NCBI RefSeq assembly: GCF_001693415.1
Contig: NZ_MAKX01000001.1
Location: forward strand, 1,134,047-1,198,046
Source: Tenacibaculum soleae
GTDB taxonomy: Bacteria > Bacteroidota > Bacteroidia > Flavobacteriales > Flavobacteriaceae
Length of the DNA stretch: 64,000 nt
Direction: 5' to 3'
Position numbers and translations under genes: made by a program. Numbering within the stretch: the stretch's first letter is position 1; each line of letters begins with the position of its first letter. Under the pieces are notes generated by a model. That model had not been told where the DNA came from. It did not search any database and saw only the letters and a list, made by a program, of their open reading frames with translations. Positions 1 through 8,033 of this stretch are shown one piece after another.

Positions 1-249
1 ATATTCGTATAAAGCAATTTCTAATTTTGGAGTTTTTCCTTCACATTTAGCATGTGATAATTCATTAATGATTTCCCATAATTGTGCTTTTGCCTGATTT
101 ATAAGCCCGTCCATACTGCTACTAGTATCAAGTAATAATGCAACTTTAGTAGTTTGTTTTTTTGCTTTATTTATTGGATTTGTAGCATAACTAGTAATTG
201 AAGTTAAGAAAGTAAAAATGAAGACTGTTTTTAAGATATAATTTTTCAT
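1..249 (-). CDS. VWA-domain protein, N-terminal fragment
   Basis: This gene starts at the ATG at 249 and runs off the left edge of the window, so only 83 residues are visible. Residues 1-22 form a Sec-type signal peptide. The sequence VALLLDTSSSMDG (residues 36-48) is the first strand and metal-ion-dependent adhesion site (DxSxS, D41/S43/S45) of a von Willebrand factor A domain. The product is therefore an exported or periplasmic VWA protein. Its partners and precise role are in the unseen part. A membrane-anchored BatA-type protein is less likely because the signal looks cleavable. Confidence 0.8.
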   Translation of the reverse strand, partial: MKNYILKTVFIFTFLTSITSYATNPINKAKKQTTKVALLLDTSSSMDGLINQAKAQLWEIINELSHAKCEGKTPKLEIALYEY

Positions 250-483
250 GTTTTTTTGTTTTAAATTATTATTGAATCAAATTTTGCCGACTTACAATAC
301 TGTAAAACTACAAGCAACTTTCTTTTTAAAAAATTAAGAATGAGGTAACGAGTAATCTAAGTGAGTAAAGTGGTTAAAAAAATGAGTGAAAGTAATTTTT
401 TAATGTTTCTTGGTACTGTTATTTAAGGAAGTTCATTTTTTGTACTCAACTTTTGTGTGTATGTTTACAGTAATAAATAAAAG
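250..483. other. Divergent intergenic region
   Basis: This gap of 234 bases separates the divergent VWA gene and the LytS-like kinase. Apart from the weak candidate promoter at 440-467, I see no ORF, hairpin terminator or repeat in it. Confidence 0.5.
440..467 (+). promoter_or_regulatory. Candidate promoter of the LytS/LytT pair
   Basis: TTG at 440-442, a 17-base spacer and TATGTTTA at 460-467 resemble the Bacteroidota promoter (TTG then TAnnTTTG) with one mismatch in the -7 box. It lies 16 bases before the ATG at 484. It is a weak call in such A+T-rich DNA. Confidence 0.35.
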
Positions 484-2670
484 ATGAAAAGATTTTTTAA
501 AATAATATTTGCATTGTGTTTACTAAACTTTTTTTCAGGGTATGCTCAGGTTTTTGAAGAACAAAAAAAAGAGTTTACTGTAAAGGTTCAGGTAATTAAC
601 GATAATACGCAACAACCAATAAAAGATGCAACGGTAACCGTTAATGGACGTATTTTTAATTTTTCAAACATAAAAGGGCGATATATTGTAACGGCTCAAA
701 AGGGAAGTCAATTAGTAGTTTCTCATACAGGCTTTGAAACTATTTATTATACAATTAAAGATGACGAGGATATAAAAGTACTGGTTGAAGATTTTACACG
801 AGAAAGAAAGTCGAAGTTAAAATATTCAAGTTATAAAAAGATAGATTTGTATACGAAGTATTTAGATTCAGTAAAATTTTATAAGAAAAAAAATATTGAT
901 AAGAGCATCGCTGCTATCGAAAAAATGTTACTAAATTCTTCAACAAAAAAACAAAGAGCTATTGCTTACAAAGAGTTGGCTGATATTTATTTTTATTGGA
1001 AACAATATGATTTAGCTGAAGAAAACTATACTGTTTCTTTAAAGGAGCTAAATAATTCAAAAGTTCTTTTTTTATTAGCAAAAACACAATTTTTATTAAA
1101 AAAATATAAAGAAAGTGAAAGTAGTTACAAAGCAAGTTTACGTTTTAAAATAAGTGCTTATCAGCAACTAAAGATTTATGAAGGTTTAGGCGATGTTTTT
1201 AAGGAAACGAAACAATATAGTAAGGCATCTAGCAATTATAAAGAAGCTTTAAAGATTGCTAAAGATAATTACGTAACACCAAAAATAACGGATTTGAATT
1301 CGAAGTTAGCAGAAGTTTTTGCGGCACAAGGAAAAACACAAAAGGCTGATGGGTATTTTCAAAACTCGTTAAAATTAGCATCTAAAGAAAATCAAAAAAG
1401 AGCCTTAAAAGAGCAAGAAAAAGTAGCCGATTTTTACAATTCATCTCGCAGATATGATGATGAAATTCAATTGCGAAAGCAAAGTTTAGTAGAGGCTGAT
1501 GAAATTAATATTGAAGCAGTAGATAAAGAATCATTAGTCGATTCGATTACACCGCAAAAAATTAACTACAAAATAGGAAATGCTTACATTCAAAAAGAGT
1601 CTTATAACGAAGCAATTCCTTTCTTTAAAAAAAGTATAAAAGAAGCGGGCGAAAAAGAAGATTTAATCATACAGAAAGATGCAACACGTAGGCTTTCTGA
1701 AGTATATGCAACTGTTGGAGATTATACAAAAGCGTTAGAGAGTTATCAAGATTACGTAAAGTTGGTAGATACGTTGTATTCAAAAAAAGAACAAGAAATT
1801 CAACAAGTTAAAAGGTTTGGAAAAAAAATAGCAAACAACCAAAATCGAATCCGAAGTTTAGAAAAAGACAAGCAATTAAGCGATAGTAAAATAAGCTTGG
1901 CATATAAAGATCAACAATTAATACAGGAAAGTAATAAACAGCAAAAACTGATTATTTATTCATTAATCGGAGGTTTCTTTTTAATGAGTTTGTTGGCATA
2001 TTTTATGTTTCGCACTAATAAACAACAAAAATTAGCAAACAATTTATTGGCATTAAAATCAATGCGATCGCAAATGAATCCGCATTTTATATTTAATGCT
2101 TTAAACTCGGTAAATAATTTTATAGCAGTAAATGACGAACGAAGTGCGAATCGTTATTTATCGGAATTTTCAGTATTAATGCGGTCAGTTTTAGAAAATT
2201 CTGATGAAGATTTTATTCCGTTAGCAAAAGAAATAGAACTGTTAGAATTGTATGTGAAATTAGAACATAATCGCTTTAAAGACAAGTTTGATTATGTAAT
2301 GTTTATTGATGAAAAAATCAAAAGAGAAAACTTTTCTATTCCGCCAATGTTACTACAACCTTATATAGAAAACGCTATTTGGCACGGACTCCGTTATAAA
2401 AAAGAAAAAGGGAATTTAGAGATTTCTATGCGTCAGCAAACAGCGAATACGATTTTAATAACGGTGCAAGATGACGGAGTTGGTAGAAAGAAATCGATGG
2501 AAATAAAAACAAAACATCAATTACAGCAAAAATCAAAAGGAATAAGTACCATTGAAAACAGAATTGCTATTTTAAACAGTATGTATAAAGATAAAATTAA
2601 AGTTACAGTTTCTGAAGTTTTTGAAGATGGTAGCGGAACAAAAGTCGAACTGATTTTAAAGAAAAATTAA
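484..2670 (+). CDS. TPR-containing LytS-family sensor histidine kinase
   Basis: This 728-residue inner-membrane sensor kinase begins with a signal peptide (about 1-21). A carboxypeptidase-regulatory-like beta domain follows (about 33-110), then a long periplasmic run of tetratricopeptide repeats (about 125-440) and a coiled coil. One membrane helix lies at about 489-511. The cytoplasmic part is the His_kinase (PF06580) type: the phospho-acceptor H534 lies in MNPHFIFNALN, and a HATPase domain with DDGVGR follows. The response-regulator gene begins 2 bases after its stop, so the two are surely one transcript and a cognate pair. The stimulus is unknown. The TPR block suggests sensing through protein contact in the periplasm. 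Confidence 0.9.
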   Translation: MKRFFKIIFALCLLNFFSGYAQVFEEQKKEFTVKVQVINDNTQQPIKDATVTVNGRIFNFSNIKGRYIVTAQKGSQLVVSHTGFETIYYTIKDDEDIKVLVEDFTRERKSKLKYSSYKKIDLYTKYLDSVKFYKKKNIDKSIAAIEKMLLNSSTKKQRAIAYKELADIYFYWKQYDLAEENYTVSLKELNNSKVLFLLAKTQFLLKKYKESESSYKASLRFKISAYQQLKIYEGLGDVFKETKQYSKASSNYKEALKIAKDNYVTPKITDLNSKLAEVFAAQGKTQKADGYFQNSLKLASKENQKRALKEQEKVADFYNSSRRYDDEIQLRKQSLVEADEINIEAVDKESLVDSITPQKINYKIGNAYIQKESYNEAIPFFKKSIKEAGEKEDLIIQKDATRRLSEVYATVGDYTKALESYQDYVKLVDTLYSKKEQEIQQVKRFGKKIANNQNRIRSLEKDKQLSDSKISLAYKDQQLIQESNKQQKLIIYSLIGGFFLMSLLAYFMFRTNKQQKLANNLLALKSMRSQMNPHFIFNALNSVNNFIAVNDERSANRYLSEFSVLMRSVLENSDEDFIPLAKEIELLELYVKLEHNRFKDKFDYVMFIDEKIKRENFSIPPMLLQPYIENAIWHGLRYKKEKGNLEISMRQQTANTILITVQDDGVGRKKSMEIKTKHQLQQKSKGISTIENRIAILNSMYKDKIKVTVSEVFEDGSGTKVELILKKN

Positions 2671-2672
2671 AG

Positions 2673-3404
2673 ATGAAGTTAAAAGCAATCATTATTGAAG
2701 ATGAAGCCATTGGTAGAGATATTTTGCGAAATTATATAACAAAATATTGTCCTAATGTTCAATTATTAGGAGAAGCAGATAATATAAAAGACGGACAAAA
2801 ATTGATTGAAGAACACGAGTTAGATTTGGTGTTTTTAGATGTAGAAATGCCTTATGGAAATGGATTTGATTTGTTAGAAAAAATAGAAAATCAAACCTTC
2901 GAAACCATTTTTGTAACCGCCTACGATCATTATGCGATAGAAGCTTTAAACAATCAAGCAACATATTATTTATTAAAACCTATTTCGATAGATGAATTAA
3001 TTAAAGCAGTAAATTTGGTTGAAGAAATTAAAACCAAAGAACAAACGTTAGAAAACACGGTTTTAACAACCAAGAGTATTACAAATTTAAATAAAATTAC
3101 CATTCCACAACAAGACGGATTTGAAGTGGTATCGGTAAAAGACATTCTGTTTTGTAAGGCAGATGATAATTATACCGAAATCTACTTCGAAAACACCAAA
3201 AAAGTAGTTAGTAAAACCTTAAAACACTTTGACGATCTTTTAAAAGAAAGTGGTTTTGCACGCGTGCACAAATCGTATTTGGTAAACGTAAACGAAATTG
3301 TAAAATATAAAAAAGGTAAGGGTGGAAGCGTACTTTTATCCAACGGAAAAGAAATAATGGTATCCGCATCAAAAAAAGCAAATTTATTATCATATTTTAA
3401 ATAA
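2673..3404 (+). CDS. LytTR-family response regulator
   Basis: This 243-residue cytoplasmic response regulator has a receiver domain at 1-120. Acidic residues E9/D10 and the phospho-acceptor D56 (in VFLDVEMP) are present, and K103 in LLKPIS completes the site. A LytTR DNA-binding domain occupies about 138-243 (DILFCKADDNYTEIYF, then FARVHKSYLVNV). It is the partner of the LytS-type kinase directly upstream. Such pairs bind direct repeats in promoters of envelope or adhesion genes. No target site could be identified here. Confidence 0.93.
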   Translation: MKLKAIIIEDEAIGRDILRNYITKYCPNVQLLGEADNIKDGQKLIEEHELDLVFLDVEMPYGNGFDLLEKIENQTFETIFVTAYDHYAIEALNNQATYYLLKPISIDELIKAVNLVEEIKTKEQTLENTVLTTKSITNLNKITIPQQDGFEVVSVKDILFCKADDNYTEIYFENTKKVVSKTLKHFDDLLKESGFARVHKSYLVNVNEIVKYKKGKGGSVLLSNGKEIMVSASKKANLLSYFK

Positions 3405-3410
3405 AAACGA

Positions 3411-3926
3411 ATGAAAATTATAAAAGCAGTAAACGGTAAATCTCCTCAAATACCTGAAGATTGTTACGTAGCAGAAAACGCCACAATTGTAGGCGATGTG
3501 CAAATGGGAAAAGAGTGTAGTATTTGGTTTAACGCCGTAATAAGAGGCGATGTACACTATATAAAAATGGGTAATAAAGTAAATATTCAAGATGGTGCTG
3601 TAATTCATGCAACTTATCAAAAATCACCTACTACAATTGGTAATAATGTTTCAGTTGGGCACAATGCAATTGTACATGGTTGTACCATTCAGGACAATGT
3701 TTTAATAGGCATGGGAAGCATAATTATGGACGATTGTATTATAGAATCAAACTCGATAATAGCAGCCGGAGCAGTGGTTTCTAAAAATACAATTGTAAAA
3801 AGCGGAAGCGTTTATGCCGGTGTGCCAGCCAAAAAAATTAAAGATGTTTCTAAAGAATTAATTTCAGGTGAAATTGACCGAATTGCTAATAATTACGTAA
3901 AATATTCAAGTTGGTTTAAGGAGTAA
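3411..3926 (+). CDS. Gamma-carbonic anhydrase-like hexapeptide protein
   Basis: This 171-residue protein is a left-handed beta-helix of hexapeptide repeats (for example IQDGAVIHA and IGNNVSVGHNAIVHG). The three metal-binding histidines of the gamma-carbonic anhydrase family (YrdA/PaaY/CaiE group) are present as H66, H84 and H89. Family members bind Zn or Fe and either hydrate CO2 or act on thioesters. Which one applies here cannot be told from sequence. It follows the LytTR gene by 6 bases and is probably cotranscribed. The stop codon is followed within 6 bases by a dispersed palindromic repeat. Confidence 0.9.
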   Translation: MKIIKAVNGKSPQIPEDCYVAENATIVGDVQMGKECSIWFNAVIRGDVHYIKMGNKVNIQDGAVIHATYQKSPTTIGNNVSVGHNAIVHGCTIQDNVLIGMGSIIMDDCIIESNSIIAAGAVVSKNTIVKSGSVYAGVPAKKIKDVSKELISGEIDRIANNYVKYSSWFKE

Positions 3927-3931
3927 TATTT

Positions 3932-4011
3932 GGGCGTTACCTAAAGGTCGGGCTTTACGTTGTATCTTTTTTTCGTGCCTCAAAAAAGGATGCCACTTCA
4001 ATCCCTAACGC
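3932..4011 (+). repeat. Palindromic dispersed repeat, family A, copy 1
   Basis: This 80-base element has ends GGGCGTTA and CCCTAACGC and a central stem around ATCTTTTTTT / AAAAAAGGAT. A clearly homologous copy in opposite orientation lies at 50693-50767, and a decayed one at 33091-33169. Shared blocks are CGGGCTTTAC, TATCTTTTT, AAAAAGGATGCC and TTCAATCCCTAACGC. It is a REP- or MITE-like element without coding capacity. Confidence 0.75.
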
Positions 4012-4030
4012 AAAAAGTAACAATGCATAA

Positions 4031-4066
4031 AAAAGCCCAATTTTGTTTCCAAAAAAGGGCTTTTAA
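4031..4066. terminator. Bidirectional terminator-like hairpin
   Basis: The stem AAAAGCCC (4031-4038) pairs with GGGCTTTT (4057-4064) across an 18-base loop that can pair further internally (TTTT/AAAA). It sits between two convergent genes, the gamma-carbonic anhydrase and the small periplasmic protein. Confidence 0.6.
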
Positions 4067-4095
4067 TCACAAAACTAATCTACTATCAATCAATA

Positions 4096-4551
4096 TTATT
4101 TTTTTTCGTGCGCTTTTTTGCGTTTTCTGTTTTTCATTTTCTTTTTACCTTTTTGAGCTCTTTTTTTGCTTATTTTCTCAAACCTTTCAAATTGTTGTTT
4201 GTCTAAGATGCGTTTCATTTCGGTTTTAAAAGCAATTCGGCTATCCAATGCTTTGTTTTTTCTTTCAAAGCGCTCATCAGCAGATAATTTTACTCTTTTT
4301 TTACCACTTTCTCTTATAGCTTTTCTTTGCTCATGCATTGTTTTACGCTTTGCAATCTTTTCAGCTAATAATGGTTTTATTTGGTTTTGTTGAGACGTTG
4401 TTAAATCTAACTTTAAGGTCATTTTTTTAAGAGCTAACTCTGTTTGTTGTGCAACACTTAATCTTTCTAATTTATTTTTCTTTCCTTTTTGAGCCTGAGT
4501 AGTTAAAATAAAACTAAGGGCTACAACTAATACTGCTATTATTTTTTTCAT
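4096..4551 (-). CDS. Small basic secreted protein, Spy/DUF4890-like
   Basis: This 151-residue protein has a clear signal peptide (1-20, ending TTQAQ). The body is helical and extremely rich in lysine and arginine. It contains LTTSQQNQIKPLLAEK and a second half DKQQFERFEKI, and the tail is almost pure KKMKNRKRKK. The LTxxQ-type motifs recall the periplasmic Spy/CpxP group and flavobacterial DUF4890-like proteins. No enzyme motif is seen. A periplasmic chaperone or stress role is only a guess. Confidence 0.75.
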   Translation of the reverse strand: MKKIIAVLVVALSFILTTQAQKGKKNKLERLSVAQQTELALKKMTLKLDLTTSQQNQIKPLLAEKIAKRKTMHEQRKAIRESGKKRVKLSADERFERKNKALDSRIAFKTEMKRILDKQQFERFEKISKKRAQKGKKKMKNRKRKKAHEKK

Positions 4552-4610
4552 TATTGTATAATTTTAAGGGTTTATTTATATATCTATGACTACGCTTCTT
4601 TAAAAAAGTT

Positions 4611-4618
4611 TAAATTTG
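4611..4618 (+). promoter_or_regulatory. -7 box upstream of the EEP hydrolase
   Basis: TAAATTTG matches TAnnTTTG exactly and lies 30 bases before the ATG at 4649. No good TTG is seen at the -33 distance. Confidence 0.5.
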
Positions 4619-4648
4619 AAGGTAATTTTAACATTTTTTTAGATTTTT

Positions 4649-5626
4649 ATGAAAAATATAATAAAGCCTGTAGTAAGGCTGCTTGTTTTGGTAATTATTG
4701 CATTTGTAATCTTTTTTTTCTGGGCATCATCACCAACAATAGATGAAAAAGAATATGCCGAGTTGATAGAGAATGAAAATCCAGTAGCCGTAATAAATGA
4801 TTCAGTATACAGTATTGTAACATATAATGTGGGTTATTTAAGTGGTATGACAAACAATTTACCAGTAGCAAAACCAAGGAAACTTTTTGAAGATAATCAG
4901 AAAAAGGTAGAAGCGGAACTTAAGAAAGTAAATCCAGATATTGTTGCTTTTCAAGAAATTGATTATAAGGCATCGAGATCTTATGAGGTAGATCAAGAAA
5001 AGGAGTTTATGAAATTAGGTTTTAATTATGCTGCAAGAGGTGTAAATTGGGATGAACGATATGTGCCTTTTCCATATTGGCCGCCAAGCATGCATTTCGG
5101 AAAAGTAATTTCAGGGCAATCAATCATCAGTAAATATAAATTAAAAGACTATGAGCGCATTGTTTTAGAGCGTGTGCCAGATAATCCTTTTTATAGAGAT
5201 GCATTGTATTTAGAAAGATTAGCACAAGTGGTAAAAGTTGTTCTAGAAGGAAAAGAAGTGGTGATTATAAATATCCACTTAGAGGCTTTTGATAAACCAA
5301 CACGAGTGTGTCAGTTCGAATATGTTTTAGAGTTGTTTAAGCAGTATAAGGATAATTATCCAACAATATTATTGGGAGATTTTAATTCAAAGGCAAGAGA
5401 TAAAGAGGCTGCGGTTCAAAAAATATTTAAAATGAACGGAGTAGGAAACGCTGCTTTTAACACTTTAAACCCTTCAAATACATTTGATACGAAAAATCCG
5501 TTTGAACGAATAGATTACATTTTTTATACAGAAAACACTATTGAATATGTAAATGGTAAAGTACTTAATGATTTTGAGCAAGCGTCCGATCATTTGCCTG
5601 TTGAAATGCAATTTAAGTTAAAGTAA
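4649..5626 (+). CDS. Endonuclease/exonuclease/phosphatase-family protein
   Basis: This 325-residue protein has an N-terminal membrane anchor or uncleaved signal (about 7-27). The rest is a DNase I-like EEP fold: YNVGY, FQEID (metal-binding Glu), INIHLEA, LGDFNS and a terminal SDHLPVE. These are the standard catalytic motifs of the superfamily, which includes nucleases, sphingomyelinases and inositol phosphatases. Because it is membrane-tethered outside the cytoplasm, a phosphodiesterase acting on lipid or extracellular substrate is plausible. The substrate cannot be read from the sequence. It is monocistronic and ends before a strong bidirectional terminator. Confidence 0.88.
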   Translation: MKNIIKPVVRLLVLVIIAFVIFFFWASSPTIDEKEYAELIENENPVAVINDSVYSIVTYNVGYLSGMTNNLPVAKPRKLFEDNQKKVEAELKKVNPDIVAFQEIDYKASRSYEVDQEKEFMKLGFNYAARGVNWDERYVPFPYWPPSMHFGKVISGQSIISKYKLKDYERIVLERVPDNPFYRDALYLERLAQVVKVVLEGKEVVIINIHLEAFDKPTRVCQFEYVLELFKQYKDNYPTILLGDFNSKARDKEAAVQKIFKMNGVGNAAFNTLNPSNTFDTKNPFERIDYIFYTENTIEYVNGKVLNDFEQASDHLPVEMQFKLK

Positions 5627-5674
5627 AATATAAAAGTTCATTATTTAATAGTGAATTTTTATATTTTATTAAAC

Positions 5675-5704
5675 AAAAAACCCGAACAAATGTTCGGGTT
5701 TTTT
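5675..5704. terminator. Bidirectional intrinsic terminator
   Basis: The hairpin CCCGAACA-AA-TGTTCGGG (5681-5698) is flanked by an A-run on the left and a T-run on the right. It can end both the plus-strand EEP gene and the minus-strand tRNA transcript. Confidence 0.88.
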
Positions 5705-5707
5705 CGG

Positions 5708-5780
5708 TGGTGCCTCCAGGAATCGAACCAGGGACACAAGGATTTTCAGTCCTTTGCTCTACCAACTGAGCTAAGGCACC
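5708..5780 (-). tRNA. tRNA-Phe (GAA), second gene of the tandem
   Basis: The 73-base cloverleaf has acceptor stem GGTGCCT/AGGCACC, D-arm GCTC...GAGC and anticodon stem AAGGA/TCCTT. The loop CTGAAAA gives anticodon GAA. The T-arm is CCTGG-TTCGATT-CCTGG, so the middle T-stem pair is a U:U mismatch. Discriminator A is at 5708. CCA is not encoded (CCG follows). It is identical to the copy at 5841-5913, lies 60 bases away and is on the same transcript. Confidence 0.96.
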
Positions 5781-5840
5781 GTTAATTGCTTTATTAAAGT
5801 AACAAAAATAAAATTCACAATTGCATTGAGAAAATTATAG

Positions 5841-5913
5841 TGGTGCCTCCAGGAATCGAACCAGGGACACAAGGATTTTCAGTCCTTTGCTCTACCAACT
5901 GAGCTAAGGCACC
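5841..5913 (-). tRNA. tRNA-Phe (GAA), first gene of the tandem
   Basis: The sequence is identical to the 5708-5780 gene, including the U:U mismatch in the T stem and the lack of an encoded CCA. It is the promoter-proximal copy: a consensus promoter ends 26 bases upstream of its 5' end. Confidence 0.96.
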
Positions 5914-5939
5914 AGTTTGCTACTTTCGTTAAGCGGATG

Positions 5940-5970
5940 CAAATATACAACCGTTTTTTAATTATACAAA
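5940..5970 (-). promoter_or_regulatory. Promoter of the tRNA-Phe pair
   Basis: Read on the minus strand it is TTTG (5970-5967), 19 bases, then TATATTTG (5947-5940). This is a full match to the Bacteroidota vegetative promoter in both box sequence and spacing. It is back to back with the coaX promoter. Confidence 0.8.
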
Positions 5971-5995
5971 GTATTTTTTTTAAAAAAATGTATTG

Positions 5996-6003
5996 TAACT
6001 TTG
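5996..6003 (+). promoter_or_regulatory. -7 box of the coaX-envelope operon
   Basis: TAACTTTG matches TAnnTTTG and lies 19 bases before the coaX ATG at 6023, giving a short leader. The -33 region is T-rich without a clear TTG. Confidence 0.6.
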
Positions 6004-6022
6004 AAATTCAATAAATATAAAG

Positions 6023-6754
6023 ATGAATTTAATAGTTGATGTTGGTAATACTAGAGTTAAAGCAGCTGTTTTTGAGTTGAATACGCTTAAGAAAGTTTTT
6101 GTTTTTAAGGAGGAAGAAATTGTATTAGAAATAGAAAAAATTATTAAAATTTTTTCTATTTCAGGAGCCATAGTGTCTTCAGTAGCTAATTTATCAGTAA
6201 AAACAATAGCTGAAATTACTTATTTGTTAAATCCAATATATTTAAATTCAAAAATAAAAGTTCCGTTTTTAAATAAATACCAAACTCCAGCAACACTTGG
6301 TGTAGACAGAATAGCTTTGGCAGCAGCAGCTACTGATAAATATCCTAACAAAAATGTTTTAGTTATTGATGCAGGAACCTGTATTACTTTTGATTTCATA
6401 AATAGTGAAAAAGAATATTTAGGAGGAGCCATATCATTAGGAGTAGTTATGAGGTATAAAGCATTACACGACTACACGTCAAAACTTCCATTATTAAAAA
6501 AAGAGGAAATTTCTAATTTTATAGGAGCTAACACTAGCAGTTCAATACATTCGGGCGTTGTAAACGGTATATGTAACGAAATAGATGGGGTAATTAGTCA
6601 ATATCAAAAAAAGTATACAGATTTAACAGTTGTTTTAACAGGAGGAGATACAATTTTCTTGGCTAAACAATTAAAAAGTGGCATATTTGCCCATCCAAAT
6701 TTTGTTTTGGAAGGATTACATACTGTTTTGACATATAATTTAACGAATGATTAA
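6023..6754 (+). CDS. coaX: Type III pantothenate kinase
   Basis: CoaX catalyses the first committed step of coenzyme A synthesis, the ATP-dependent phosphorylation of pantothenate, in the cytoplasm. The 243-residue length is typical. Family motifs are present: DVGNTRVK at 6-13 (phosphate loop with catalytic D6), LGVDRI at 92-97, and DAGTCITFD at 116-124. GGDT near the C-terminus completes the actin-like ASKHA fold. Type III enzymes need a monovalent cation and are not feedback-inhibited by CoA. The next gene overlaps its end by 8 bases, so coaX leads the envelope operon. Confidence 0.96.
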   Translation: MNLIVDVGNTRVKAAVFELNTLKKVFVFKEEEIVLEIEKIIKIFSISGAIVSSVANLSVKTIAEITYLLNPIYLNSKIKVPFLNKYQTPATLGVDRIALAAAATDKYPNKNVLVIDAGTCITFDFINSEKEYLGGAISLGVVMRYKALHDYTSKLPLLKKEEISNFIGANTSSSIHSGVVNGICNEIDGVISQYQKKYTDLTVVLTGGDTIFLAKQLKSGIFAHPNFVLEGLHTVLTYNLTND

Positions 6755-8015
6755 GAGATTTATATTAGGATTATTAGTGCTTAGCGCAATAACAATATCA
6801 GCACAAAGAAACAGTGCATCACCATATTCTTATTTTGGAATTGGAGAAAACTTTGAGGCGGTTACTGTAGAGCAAGCTTCTATGGGAGGTATAGGTGTAG
6901 CTTTAAAAGATACATATCACTTAAATTTTACAAATCCAGCTGCAAATGCAGATTTAAGAGTTGCTACATATGCCTTAGGAGGTAGTTTAAGTTTTTTAAC
7001 ACTTAAAGAAGAAAATTCATCGCAATCAGGAAATTCTACAAATTTAAGATATATATCATTTGGATTTCCTATTGGAAAAAAGGCTGGTTTATCTGTCGGA
7101 TTACAACCTTTCTCATCAGTAGGGTATTCGTCATATGATAATCAAAGTGACACTGAAGCTACTTTATATAGAGGTGAAGGTGGAACAAATAAAATTTACA
7201 TAGGTTTTGGTACTTCAGTTTTTAAAGGGCTTTCTTTGGGATTAGAGGCAGGATATATATTTGGAAGTTTAGAAAATAGTATACTAAATGAAAGAACAAA
7301 TGTGTCATTAGTTACAAAGTATGAAGAAAATGTAAACATTAGAGGAGGGCAATTTAAGTTAGGAGCAAAGTTTGAAAAAGAATTGAAGAATAAATTAAAC
7401 TTATATTCAGGTGCTTCAATTACATTAAATAGTAACTTATCTGCTAAAGGAAATGAAAAAATGTATTCATTATCTTATGTGGGAGCTGGTCAAGAAGCAC
7501 CTAGAAAAGTATTATTTGATAAACCATTAAATGGTGAGGTTACTATTCCTATGAAAACTGTTTTTGGGTTTGGTTTAGGAAAAACAAACAAATGGTACGT
7601 TGGTGTTAATCAACAGTTTCAGAGCGCAATAAGTAGTACTAATAGCCTTTTTTCAAATACAGGAAATTATAAATATGATGATTCGAGTAAGTTTTCTATA
7701 GGAGGATATTACATTCCAAAAGTAAATTCAATATCAAGCTATTGGGATCGAGTTACCTATAGAGCTGGTTTACGTTTCGAGAATACAGGCTTGTCAGTTA
7801 AAACAGGTAGTAATTATACAGACGTTAATGACTTTGGCATAAATGTTGGTTTAGGTTTACCATTGCCAAGGCAATTATCGAATGTGAATATTGGGTTTGA
7901 GTATGGGCAAAAAGGGACAACGAGCAATAACCTTGTAAAAGAAAACTATTTTAATGTTAGATTAAGTTTATCTTTAAATAGCGTTAAATGGTTTCAGAAA
8001 AGAAAAATAGACTAA
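6747..8015 (+). CDS. Outer-membrane beta-barrel protein, FadL-like
   Basis: This 422-residue protein has a signal peptide (1-19, ending TISAQ). It is followed by SPYSYFGIGE and MGGIGVALKDTYHLNFTNPAA, the N-terminal style of flavobacterial OmpP1/FadL-related barrels. The rest is a run of amphipathic strands with alternating Gly and aromatics and many YxG/GLxxG patterns. It is predicted to be an outer-membrane barrel, with an unknown ligand. Its ATG overlaps the end of coaX. Its neighbours (TPR protein, LptC, PpiD) point to an envelope operon. Confidence 0.8.
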   Translation: MIKRFILGLLVLSAITISAQRNSASPYSYFGIGENFEAVTVEQASMGGIGVALKDTYHLNFTNPAANADLRVATYALGGSLSFLTLKEENSSQSGNSTNLRYISFGFPIGKKAGLSVGLQPFSSVGYSSYDNQSDTEATLYRGEGGTNKIYIGFGTSVFKGLSLGLEAGYIFGSLENSILNERTNVSLVTKYEENVNIRGGQFKLGAKFEKELKNKLNLYSGASITLNSNLSAKGNEKMYSLSYVGAGQEAPRKVLFDKPLNGEVTIPMKTVFGFGLGKTNKWYVGVNQQFQSAISSTNSLFSNTGNYKYDDSSKFSIGGYYIPKVNSISSYWDRVTYRAGLRFENTGLSVKTGSNYTDVNDFGINVGLGLPLPRQLSNVNIGFEYGQKGTTSNNLVKENYFNVRLSLSLNSVKWFQKRKID

Positions 8016-8033
8016 TAAAAAACTAATAATAGG

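Noticed and set aside
3960..4229. An 89-residue plus-strand ORF
   Set aside because: It runs through the palindromic repeat, a terminator and antisense to the signal-peptide protein at 4096-4551, with a Phe/Cys-rich composition typical of antisense reading.
5708..5913. Near-identical 72-base repeats that might suggest a CRISPR or other array
   Set aside because: They are two tRNA-Phe genes with full cloverleaf structure.
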